Positions 27,101 through 39,900 of a stretch of 64,000 nt of DNA are shown piece by piece (position 1 is the stretch's first letter; every line of letters begins with the position of its first letter). The stretch is from Diorhabda sublineata (taxonomy: Eukaryota; Arthropoda; Insecta; Coleoptera; Chrysomelidae): the NCBI RefSeq assembly GCF_026230105.1, contig NC_079477.1, positions 1,307,001 to 1,371,000 of the forward strand, read 5' to 3'. The notes below the pieces were generated by a model, which was given only the letters and a program-made list of their open reading frames with translations, ran no database searches and had not been told where the DNA came from. The position numbers were made by a program, and so were the translations under genes.

Positions 27101-30100
27101 GTTTTTTCTATGAACAGAGATCTAAAATTGAGAAAAACCATCACAAAATGTAATCACAACTGTTTTTTTCTATGAACAGAGATCTAAAATTGAGAAAAAT
27201 CATCACAAAATGTAATCACAACTGTTTTTTCTATGAACAGAGATCTAAAATTGAGAAAAATCATCACAAAATGTAATCACAACTGTTTTTTCTATGAACA
27301 GAGATCTAAAATTGAGAAAAACCATCACAAAATGTAATCACAACTGTTTTTTCTATGAACAGAGACCTAAAATTGAGAAAAACCATCACAAAATGTGATC
27401 ACAACTGTTTTTTCTATGAACAGAGACCTAAAATTGAGAAAAATCATCACAAAATGTAATCACAACTGTTTTTTTCTATGAACAGAGATCTAAAATTGAG
27501 AAAAACCATCACAAAATGTAATCACAACTGTTTTTTTCTATGAACAGAGATCTAAATTGAGAAAAATCATCACAAAATGTAATCACAACTGTTTTTTCTA
27601 TGAACAGAGACCTAAAATTGAGAAAAACCATCACAAAATGTAATCACAACTGTTTTTTCTATGAACAGAGACCTAAAATTGAGAAAAACCANNNNNNNNN
27701 NNNNNNNNNNNNNNNNNNNNNNNNNNNNNNNNNNNNNNNNNNNNNNNNNNNNNNNNNNNNNNNNNNNNNNNNNNNNNNNNNNNNNNNNNNNTAAATTGAG
27801 AAAAATCATCACAAAATGTAATCACAACTGGTTTTCTATGAACAGAGACCTAAAATTGAGAAAAATCATCACAAAATGTAATTACAACTGTTTTTTTCTA
27901 TGAACAGAGACCAAAAATTGAGGAAAAATCATCACAAAATGTAATTACAACTGTTTTTTCTATGAACAGAGACCAAAAATTGAGAAAAATCATCACAAAA
28001 TGTAATTACAACTGTTTTTTCTATGAACAGAGACCAAAAATTGAGAAAAAATCATCACAAAATGTAATTACAACTGTTTTTTCTATGAACAGAGACCAAA
28101 AATTGAGAAAAATCATCACAAAATGTAATCACAACTGGTTTTCTATGAACAGAGACCTAAAATTGAGAAAAATCATCACAAAATGTAATCACAACTGTTT
28201 TTTCTATGAAGAGAGATCTAAAATTGAGAAAAACCATCACAAAATGTAATCACAACTGTTTTTTTTCTATGAAGAGAGATCTAAAATTGAGAAAAATCAT
28301 CACAAAATGTAATCACAACTGTTTTTTCTATGAACAGAGACCAAAAATTGAGAAAAATCATCACAAAATGTAATTACAACTGTTTTTTTCTATGAACAGA
28401 GACCAAAAATTGAGAAAAATCATCACAAAATGTAATTACAACTGTTTTTTCTATGAACAGAGACCAAAAATTGAGAAAAATCATCACAAAATGTAATTAC
28501 AACTGTTTTTTCTATGAACAGAGACCAAAAATTGAGAAAAATCATCACAAAATGTAATTACAACTGTTTTTTCTATGAACAGAGACCAAAAATTGAGAAA
28601 AATCATCACAAAATGTAATCACAACTGGTTTTCTATGAACAGAGACCTAAAATTGAGAAAAATCATCACAAAATGTAATCACAACTGTTTTTTCTATGAA
28701 GAGAGATCTAAAATTGAGAAAAACCATCACAAAATGTAATCACAACTGTTTTTTCTATGAACAGAGACCAAAAATTTGAAGAAAAATCATCACAAAATGT
28801 AATCACAACTGTTTTTTCTATGAACAGAGACCAAAAATTGAGGAAAAATCATCACAAAATGTAATTACAACTGTTTTTTTTCTATGAACAGAGACCAAAA
28901 ATTGAGAAAAATCATCACAAAATGTAATTACAACTGTTTTTTCTATGAACAGAGACCAAAAATTGAGAGAAAATCATCACATAATGTAATTACAACTGGT
29001 TTTCTATGAACAGAGACCTAAAATTGAGAAAAATCATCACAAAATGTAATTACAACTGTTTTTTCTATGAACAGAGACCAAAAATTGAGAAAAATAATCA
29101 CAAAATGTAATCACAACTGGTTTTCTATGAACAGAGACCAAAAATTGAGAAAAATCATCACAAAATGTAATTACAACTGTTTTTTCTATGAACAGAGACC
29201 AAAAATTGAGAAAAATCATCACAAAATGTAATTACAACTGTTTTTTCTATGAACAGAGACCAAAAATTGAGAAAAATCATCACAAAATGTAATCACAACT
29301 GTTTTTTCTATGAACAGAGACCTAAAATTGAGGAAAAATCATCACAAAATGTAATCACAACTGTTTTTTCTATGAACAGAGACCTAAAATTGAGAAAAAT
29401 CATCACAAAATGTAATCACAACTGTTTTTTCTATGAACAGAGACCTAAAATTGAGAAAAATCATCACAAAATGTAATCACAACTGTTTTTTCTATGAACA
29501 GAGACCTAAAATTGAGAAAAATCATCACAAAATGTAATCACAACTGTTTTTTCTATGAACAGAGACCTAAAATTGAGAAAAATCATCACAGAATGTAATC
29601 ACAACTGTTTTTTCTATGAACAGAGACCTAAAATTGAGAAAAATCATCACAAAATGTAATCACAACTGTTTTTTCTATGAACAGAGACCTAAAATTGAGA
29701 AAAACCATCACAAAATGTAATCACAACTGTTTTTTCTATGAACAGAGACCTAAAATTGAGAAAAACCATCACAAAATGTAATCACAACTGTTTTTTTTAT
29801 GAACAGAGACCTAAAATTGAGAAAAATCATCACAAAATGTAATCACAACTGTTTTTTCTATGAACAGAGACCTAAAATTGAGAAAAATCATCACAGAATG
29901 TAATCACAACTGTTTTTTCTATGAACAGAGACCTAAAATTGAGAAAAACCATCACAAAATGTAATCACAACTGTTTTTTCTATGAACAGAGACCTAAAAT
30001 TGAGAAAAACCATCACAAAATGTAATCACAACTGTTTTTTCTATGAACAGAGACCTAAAATTGAGAAAAATCATCACAAAATGTAATCACAACTGTTTTT

Positions 30101-30220
30101 TCTATGAACAGAGACCTAAAATTGAGAAAAATCATCACAGAATGTAATCACAACTGTTTTTTCTATGAACAGAGACCTAAAATTGAGAAAAATCATCACA
30201 AAATGTAATCACAACTGGTT
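24110..30220. repeat. Tandem array D: 61-bp monomer, about 100 copies, with an assembly gap
   Basis: The monomer starts ctatgaacagagacctaaaa and ends caactgtttttt; the period is 61 bp (for example 24121, 24182, 24243). Left part (24.1-27.2 kb): monomers alternate between gacct and gatct and between aaatcatc and aaaccatc in an order that repeats every 8 units (488 bp). The rare variant acctacaatt recurs at 24373 and 24861, 488 bp apart. Middle part (27.8-29.3 kb): a diverged subfamily with gaccaaaaattg, gtaattacaac and ggttttctatg. Right part (29.3-30.2 kb): a more uniform type. Length changes are mostly in the T run. Open frames across it are repeat by-products. Confidence 0.98.
27692..27791. 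other. Assembly gap: 100 N
   Basis: Exactly 100 N bases, the usual placeholder for a gap of unknown size. It lies inside the 61-bp array, so the true copy number of that array is unknown. Confidence 0.99.
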
Positions 30221-30826
30221 ATAAATTCCGATAAACATCTCGAGGAATTATCATCTCCACTATTTACCAATTAAAACATCGAATCTTAAACCTAAATGCA
30301 TTTGTATTGGCCGAAACTGTCGGAAGGCGTATGTACACAATTTCTTCGAAATATTCCCGCTAGACAATCTGATATAAGCAGTGGCGTGGCTTAGTGAGAT
30401 TCGTTTAATTAATAAATTCGCGACACTAGAAGTAATAAAGCAAAAGATAAAAGATTATCCAGAATATAGAAACATCGTTCGATGGATTATTTGCGTCAGA
30501 TAAAAGACTAACGAAGGTCTGGGAACTGGAAGCGAAGACTCTTTCGTGCCCAATGATTTATTAATATGTTTTACTTGTAAAAAATTTATAGTTTCTGCTT
30601 TCAAATTTCGTTTTCCAGACAAAAAAGCGAATTTGATACGAAAACGGCGTACAGTTCATGTCTGGTATCCTTGTTTAAACCAAACGCCCTCACATTTTAC
30701 TCGTCTTTTTACGTTCCTACGTCTAAGATCATCATCTTCCCAAGAATCGTGGATACATTAGATTGAAATTATTGAATTATAAAAAAAAATGTAAATATCT
30801 TGGATTATTTTGGTATTTTGTTGTAG
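30221..30826. other. Sequence immediately upstream of Drgx coding exon 1
   Basis: A single-copy stretch between the 61-bp array and the first coding exon. It ends in a T-rich tract and TTGTAG (30821-30826), which reads as a splice acceptor. That suggests it is the end of an intron rather than a promoter. An open frame at 30546-30761 has no recognisable motif. Confidence 0.5.
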
Positions 30827-30850
30827 ATTGCGGGTAGCGGTGGCAGAGGT

Positions 30851-30944
30851 ATGTTCTGCTATCATTGCCCGCCAACTTTACATCCCGGAGCGCCCCAACC
30901 GAGGCTACCAACTTTGGAATACCCATTCACACCAACACATCCAT
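30851..30944 (+). CDS. Drgx: Drgx coding exon 1: start codon and conserved N-terminal peptide
   Basis: Encodes 31 residues plus one base: MFCYHCPPTLHPG, then a Pro-rich stretch ending FTPTHP. The ATG at 30851 was chosen because the peptide MFCYHCPP directly after it matches the known N-terminus of DRGX proteins. A plausible acceptor (ttgttgtag, AG at 30825-30826) lies 24 bases upstream, so the exon probably starts at 30827 with a short non-coding lead and an untranslated exon lies further upstream. The donor is CAT|gtaagt at 30945, a strong consensus. The leftover T joins AC of the next exon to make Tyr32. Longer open frames across this exon are in other frames and do not use the splice site. 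Confidence 0.87.
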
Positions 30945-33900
30945 GTAAGTAACTCCTCAATCAATTTTCAGCCCTCGATAGTTCTTCAAATGTACTGGAC
31001 ATGTCTATCATCAGAGACATACTGTATATATAAAGAAAAATCCGTCAATTTTCCTATTAGAGTGATTATTAGTCATTGCTAACATCATAAAGTCGGTCTT
31101 AATAAAAATTCCTAGTAGTATAGTGAATATTTGAAGGGGGGTTTACCCCCGAGAGATTGTAGACCCTTAATAGGAAATTTCACCACCACATGCCAGGCTT
31201 GGGGTGGATTATCGTAGTTATCATATTAGTTTTGACCTCTTTCCAAAGATAAAGGCGGCGGACAACCTGTTATTATCGTCCATTATCCTATTTGCTTAAA
31301 TATTATCGAATTAGATCCCGGAAAATTTTCTATCGGTAGTTTTTTATAATCGTTTTACTTCTCAATCCTTCTAAATTTTCTTCACACACTTTTATCTATT
31401 GTTTTCTTAAAGAAATCCACTAACTAACTCCGTTAAGTGAACTCGTTTATATAACCAAAACGAATTTCTAAAAAATTCTAGAAAATAAACGAACAAATAA
31501 CAACTACTGTCAGTAAATTAGTGAAAAAGTTTAACGAAACTAGTTTAGTGGAAGATTTATCCAAGTCAGGGCGCAAAAAATGCATCAACTGAAAATCTTT
31601 AGATGCTAGCAGACTTTTAGACGACAATTCACTCGAGTACTGGACAAATATCCAAGGAATTTGACACTATTGACAAGTATTTCTATGTTTTACGATCATG
31701 TAACTTTTTGTATTAATCGAAACGTAAATCGGCATAATTGTGGATACTGGTCACGTAACCATCCTCGTTGAACGCGTAGATCCACACCCAATAGTTGTGT
31801 TGCTTGTGGGTAAACGTGAACAAGCACGTCGATGGTACAAAAAAAGGCAGAAATACACTCAGGAACATTTTTTAAAAGATTTAATGGTATCTGAAGAAGC
31901 AGACTTTTAAAATTTACTAGAATTGGTCACGCCATCGATTTACGTATAGAAAATGAAAAATAATCAATATTTCTTATAGATTTCGAAAAGCGGAAACTAT
32001 ACAGGGTGATCGATTTGAAATAACAATATTCTTTATTTTTCCTAAAAAAGGAAAGATCTGACAACAATGTAAATACCACCATAACACACTTGAGCACGAA
32101 AATTTTATAAAAATCGAGATAATTGACGCACAAGTGAGTAAAGTAAAACATTTTTTTCACCACTAGGAGCGTTTTACGAGTTATTTTACTCACGAGTTTC
32201 ATACACAATTTTTTCTACGTCATTATTTACTAAATGCAATCTCTGTTTATAACTTTTGCTGTAGTTGAGCGTTTAGTAATTACGTGACTAAGTTGGCGCG
32301 TCGGTCATTTATTGGAAACTTATTTCAAACTCGATTTTCTCTTTTTCTCTTAAAAGAATTTTCGTGACGGCCGAGCCGACGACATAAAACATATGATATT
32401 TAGTTAGAGTATATTTGGCATGTTGTAAGCTCCTTCCAAACCCAATAATCCTAACGAAATTTGTGTTACATGAAGTTATCTCGTTTCAAGACTAAATTCA
32501 CTTCGAAAGTTTCCAACTTTGACCCGCGGTCACTTCTAATCTCTTCAGAGACGTCCAGCAAATACAATTATATATTTCTAATTCAAAAATATCCATAAAA
32601 CGTGTTTAATCTTAAAGAAAACAACTATTTGCAGTTTGGAGGTTAGACGGGGATGCGGTGTTGCCATTTGTGGCTCCTCTAGTTTCCTGGTAACTCAAAA
32701 TATGCACACTGCACTACAACTACTTTATTTGATTTTTCTATAGCTTTAGATTGTGTTTATCATCGTAATATTTTAATAAACGCGCCGCAGTACTACGGTT
32801 TCAGGTTTATAGTCATATTTTACCAACAGAAGTCACCTTGTAAATCAATAGAATGTGGAGCACCTCAAGGATCAGTACTTGGCACTATTTAATGTTTATC
32901 AACGACACAGCTTTTCATTTCGAAACGATTTTTATCCATATACTCCACGTTCAGGGTTAGTTGAAGGCTCTATACTGTACAATGCGCAAAAAATGCACAA
33001 TCATTTGTCAGTCGGACATATTTTACTACAATTTGCAAAACAACTTTCGGGGAGGTCCTCGTATATCGTTTGGTGCATTGCAATTGATATTTCAAAGGTT
33101 TTATTGACGAATTTTAATCAAAATTACTGGATTTCTAAGTATATTTACGATGGATTTAATCTGGATTAACCACTACATCGATACGAAATGTAATCGTTTT
33201 TTTTTTAAATACTTTTCCGATAACTCCCGTATATATTATTAATTTTTTCGATATAAGACAATGAAATTATCAAAAAATCACGATACGGCGACGAAATTTG
33301 TTTGTTAATTAGATAAATAAACACCTAACCTAACACGAATTATCGAAAACAAATGTCACTGTCATTTCTTCTTCTTTTTTATGTAAAATTATGTCTAAAC
33401 ATATCTCGTTTCATCCACTGAAGGCTTTATTGACGAATTTTAATCAAAATTACTAGATTTCTAAGTATTATTACAATGGATTTAATCTGGATTAACCACT
33501 ACATCGATATGAAATGTAATCGTTTTTTTTTAATACTTTTCCGATAACTCCCGTATATATTATTAATTTTTTCAGTATGACAATGAAATTATCAAAAAAT
33601 CACGATACGGCGACGAAATTTGTTTGTTAATTAGATAAATAAACAACTAACCTAACACGAATTATCGAAAACAAATGTCACTGTCATTTCTTCTTTTTTT
33701 TATGTAAAATTATGTCTAAACATATCTCGTTTCATCCACTGAAGGTTTTGTTGACGAATTTTAATCAAAATTACTGGATTTCTAAGTATATTTACGATGG
33801 ATTTAATCTGGATTAACCACTACATCGATACGAAATGTAATCGTTTTTTTTTTAAATACTTTTCCGATAACTCCCGTATATATTATTAATTTTTTCGATA

Positions 33901-36900
33901 TAAGACAATGAAATTATCAAAAAATCACGATACGACGACGAAATTTGTTTGTTAATTAGATAAATAAACAACTAACCTAACACGAATTATCGAAAACAAA
34001 TGTCACTGTCATTTCTTCTTTTTTTTATGTAAAATTATGTCTAAACATATCTCGTTTCATCCACTGAAGGTTTTGTTGACGAATTTTAATCAAAATTACT
34101 GGATTTCTAAGTATTATTACAATGGATTTAATCTGGATTAACCACTACATCGATACGAAATGTAATCGTTTTTTTTTTAAATACTTTTCCGATAACTCCC
34201 GTATATATTATTAATTTTTTCGATATAAGACAATGAAATTATCAAAAAATCACGATACGACGACGAAATTTGTTTGTTAATTAGATAAATAAACACCTAA
34301 CCTAACACGAATTATCGAAAACAAATGTCACTGTCATTTCTTCTTCTTTTTTATGTAAAATTATGTCTAAACATATCTCGTTTCATCCACTGAAGGTTTT
34401 GTTGACGAATTTTAATCAAAATTACTGGATTTCTAAGTATTATTACAATGGATTTAATCTGGATTAACCACTACATCGATACGAAATGTAATCGTTTTTT
34501 TTTTAAATACTTTTCCGATAACTCCCGTATATATTATTAATTTTTTCGATATAAGACAATGAAATTATCAAAAAATCACGATACGACGACGAAATTTGTT
34601 TGTTAATTAGATAAATAAACACCTAACCTAACACGAATTATCGAAAACAATGTCACTGTCATTTCTTCTTCTTTTTTATGTAAAATTATGTCTAAACATA
34701 TCTCGTTTCATCCACTGAAGGTTTTGTTGACGAATTTTAATCAAAATTACTGGATTTCTAAGTATATTTACGATGGATTTAATCTGGATTAACCACTACA
34801 TCGATACGAAATGTAATCGTTTTTTTTTAAATACTTTTCCGATAACTCCCGTATATATTATTAATTTTTTCGATATAAGACAATGAAATTATCAAAAAAT
34901 CACGATACGACGACGAAATTTGTTTGTTAATTAGATAAATAAACACCTAACCTAACACGAATTATCGAAAACAATGTCACTGTCATTTCTTCTTCTTTTT
35001 TATGTAAAATTATGTCTAAACATATCTCGTTTCATCCACTGAAGGTTTTGTTGACGAATTTTAATCAAAATTACTGGATTTCTAAGTATTATTACAATGG
35101 ATTTAATCTGGATTAACCACTACATCGATATGAAATGTAATCGTTTTTTTTTTAATACTTTTCCGATAACTCCCGTATATATTATTAATTTTTTCAATAT
35201 AAGACAATGAAATTATCAAAAAATCACGATACGACGACGAAATTTGTTTGTTAATTAGATAAATAAACACCTAACCTAACACGAATTATCGAAAACAATG
35301 TCACTGTCATTTCTTCTTCTTTTTTATGTAAAATTATGTCTAAACATATCTCGTTTCATCCACTGAAGGTTTTGTTGACGAATTTTAATCAAAATTACTG
35401 GATTTCTAAGTATATTTACGATGGATTTAATCTGGATTAACCACTACATCGATACGAAATGTAATCGTTTTTTTTTAAATACTTTTCCGATAACTCCCGT
35501 ATATATTATTAATTTTTTCGATATAAGACAATGAAATTATCAAAAAATCACGATACGACGACGAAATTTGTTTGTTAATTAGATAAATAAACACCTAACC
35601 TAACACGAATTATCGAAAACAATGTCACTGTCATTTCTTCTTCTTTTTTATGTAAAATTATGTCTAAACATATCTCGTTTCATCCACTGAAGGTTTTGTT
35701 GACGAATTTTAATCAAAATTACTGGATTTCTAAGTATTATTACAATGGATTTAATCTGGATTAACCACTACATCGATATGAAATGTAATCGTTTTTTTTT
35801 TAATACTTTTCCGATAACTCCCGTATATATTATTAATTTTTTCAATATAAGACAATGAAATTATCAAAAAATCACGATACGACGACGAAATTTGTTTGTT
35901 AATTAGATAAATAAACACCTAACCTAACACGAATTATCGAAAACAATGTCACTGTCATTTCTTCTTCTTTTTTATGTAAAATTATGTCTAAACATATCTC
36001 GTTTCATCCACTGAAGGTTTTGTTGACGAATTTTAATCAAAATTACTGGATTTCTAAGTATATTTACGATGGATTTAATCTGGATTAACCACTACATCGA
36101 TACGAAATGTAATCGTTTTTTTTTAAATACTTTTCCGATAACTCCCGTATATATTATTAATTTTTTCGATATAAGACAATGAAATTATCAAAAAATCACG
36201 ATACGACGACGAAATTTGTTTGTTAATTAGATAAATAAACACCTAACCTAACACGAATTATCGAAAACAATGTCACTGTCATTTCTTCTTCTTTTTTATG
36301 TAAAATTATGTCTAAACATATCTCGTTTCATCCACTGAAGGTTTTGTTGACGAATTTTAATCAAAATTACTGGATTTCTAAGTATATTTACGATGGATTT
36401 AATCTGGATTAACCACTACATCGATACGAAATGTAATCGTTTTTTTTTAAATACTTTTCCGATAACTCCCGTATATATTATTAATTTTTTCGATATAAGA
36501 CAATGAAATTATCAAAAAATCACGATACGACGACGAAATTTGTTTGTTAATTAGATAAATAAACAACTAACCTAACACGAATTATCGAAAACAAATGTCA
36601 CTGTCATTTCTTCTTCTTTTTTATGTAAAATTATGTCTAAACATATCTCGTTTCATCCACTGAAGGTTTTGTTGACGAATTTTAATCAAAATTACTGGAT
36701 TTCTAAGTATTATTACAATGGATTTAATCTGGATTAACCACTACATCGATATGAAATGTAATCGTTTTTTTTTAAATACTTTTCCGATAACTCCCGTATA
36801 TATTATTAATTTTTTCGATATAAGACAATGAAATTATCAAAAAATCACGATACGACGACGAAATTTGTTTGTTAATTAGATAAATAAACAACTAACCTAA

Positions 36901-39900
36901 CACGAATTATCGAAAACAAATGTCACTGTCATTTCTTCTTCTTTTTTATGTAAAATTATGTCTAAACATATCTCGTTTCATCCACTGAAGGTTTTGTTGA
37001 CGAATTTTAATCAAAATTACTGGATTTCTAAGTATTATTACAATGGATTTAATCTGGATTAACCACTACATCGATATGAAATGTAATCGTTTTTTTTTAA
37101 TACTTTTTCGATAACTCCCGTATATATTATTAATTTTTTCAATATAAGACAATGAAATTATCAAAAAATCACGATACGGCGACGAAATTTGTTTGTTAAT
37201 TAGATAAATAAACACCTAACCTAACACGAATTATCGAAAACAAATGTCACTGTCATTTCTTCTTCTTTTTTATGTAAAATTATGTCTAAACATATCTCGT
37301 TTCATCCACTGAAGAATATCAGACTTCATAAATGTATCTAGAGTTTGGTAAAGTGTAATTTCATTTATGCGTAACGTAATTACATCTACAGTGAGGATAT
37401 ATATTAATTAAAATCTAATGTTTAATTCAGATGAATTTTATATTTAATCTTGTAATCTGCTCAGCTTTCCGCGAATTAAAACCGCAAGCAAACATCGTTT
37501 ATTTCGAACGTTCATCAAACATTTACAAAATTTATCGATTTTATATTAAGTGAGTGCCGGATTACGGTTTTTACTATACAGGGAGTATCGAAACTCATTT
37601 ATACCCGATACCTACTTTAAAAAAAAGAAGAAGAAGAGTTAGGATCTTGATTCATCAGTATTTATCTCAATTAAACGTTACCAGTCGAGTTATTTGTATT
37701 TTAAACTGTTAGAAAATATCTTTTCGGATTTGACGTGTCTCCAAATTTTTGCCAGTAAAATTTGAAAGCAATTTTGAACGTTTGCGAGTGGAATTAATAC
37801 CCAATCTCGCTGTATGTCACACGAAGATCTGTCAATGTCAGTTTACGCAAAACGTCGATGTTTTTTGACAGCTGATTCATTAAATCGAAGCTAATCGATC
37901 GGGATACTGCCGATATGTCGAAAATCATGAAAAATCATCCATTTTTTGACCATTTCAAGTATCTACAAACAACTCAATTGACACACGTTCCGTTTAGGTT
38001 AGGTTAGGTTACGTTCACGATTAAAAATGACTTTAGCAACGTCAGATTTGACATATACATACCAGTGCTGCCATATCTCGAATGTTAAGTAGCAAAATGT
38101 CCCAAAGCGAATAAACTGACGCAGCGGATTTAATTATATATTGTTTTAACGATGCGTATGTGTGACATCATTCGATTGGGAGTAATTTTGTATGCATCGG
38201 AGTGTTAATTACCTTTAGTAAAGGTGAAGTAATACCGATCTCAATGTTAATCTCTGTAAAATAATTCTAGCCTAGCTCGAAAGACTCTAATCACAATCGC
38301 CGATGGAAAATCACATACAATTTGTGTCGGCATGTATAAAATCATGACATGAAGCGAGAATTTCACAAAGGGTATTGTTTGTATTGCAAATCCACGTATA
38401 TTCAACGCCCCGCAACGACTGGACCGTATTTATAGTCCGAAAGATGAATGCAAACTTTAATAAAACAATAGTGAGTATTTGTACGACGGAAATTCGAAAA
38501 TTTTATCAAGATTTTATCAATGATACTTGAACGCCCGAATTTTATCTTTAGGAAAAGCATAAACCGGTATTTAACAAGCTCGATATTGAGTATTTCGGTT
38601 TTTTCGGCGAGTCCGTATCTGTATGTCAGCGACAGGTACTCTGTGAACCAGCACGTGTCAGACGTGATTAGTTGTCATTCCATTCCGACCGATCCTTTTG
38701 TCGAATGCTATTATTTACTGATTTACTAATTGACGTCGTTCGAATTACTAAAAAAACTATTAGAAAATTTTCGAAATTAACTTTATTTATCAAAAGAATA
38801 TGCAAAAAGAAGAAGATTTTATCGGTTATCTAAACGGGAATCGAATAGGTTAATCACAATATAACGAATTGTCAAAATCAGCTGATGGCCGTTTAAAAAT
38901 TGTCGTCTGTCCGGTTTGTGCAAAAATATTCAGTTTCCGTTGTATTAATTTCATTGAAATATATCTTTGAAATTCTCCCGATACCATAAAACAAAAAAAA
39001 ACAACCTAACTACCGGAAATAATCAAGAAAAACTTAATGTGTACATACGAGAAAGTTGATTATTTACCTCACAACCGCCATTTTGACGTAGATCAACTAT
39101 TATCTAATTGACGTTTGACGTTTGGATGTTTTTGTTCCATGTCACGCAAATATCGAAAGTTTTATTTATTAAATGATTGTTTTCGTTTTTTTTTTGCAGA
39201 CACTAGCTATTCTTACCATCCGGCAATTCATGACGATACTTTCGTCAGAAGGAAACAAAGAAGAAATCGGACCACTTTTACGTTGCAACAATTAGAAGAA
39301 TTGGAAACGGCTTTCGCACAAACTCATTATCCAGATGTTTTTACAAGGGAAGATTTAGCTATGAAAATTAATTTAACCGAGGCTAGAGTCCAGGTAAACC
39401 GTCAGAAATTATGAGAAATAATTATTCATCTGTATTTATTTAAAAAAAATATATTTTTTTTCACGAAAAATACGATTGGATTCAATTAATTTTATTGCAA
39501 CAAAGTATTAAAAAATGTTTGTTTTAATTGACAAAAAATTTATAGTTTCCTATACATTTGCATATACAAGATACAGGGTGTTAAAGTTGAGATATCAAAA
39601 ATCGTTAAATGACTGATTTTGATTTTTGTTTAAAACATCATACAGTACAAATTGAGCTAAATAGAGTGCTCATATTACTGAAAAATACTGAAAAAGGTTC
39701 AATCTATTGGAAAAAAATTTAACAAGTCCCTCAAACTTGTCATTCCCAAGTTACAGGGTGTTAAATTGAAGAAATAAATAATTCTTGAAAGACTGAAGTT
39801 GACTTTTGTTTAAAAAAATATTTGGGGCAAATTGAGCCAAATAATGAGCTCATTGTAAAACAAAGTTCTTAAAAAAAGTTCAATCTACTAGTCAAAAAAT

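Noticed and set aside
24110..30220. CRISPR-like array of about 100 regular repeats
   Set aside because: The 61-bp units are contiguous, with no unique spacers, and the genome is eukaryotic.
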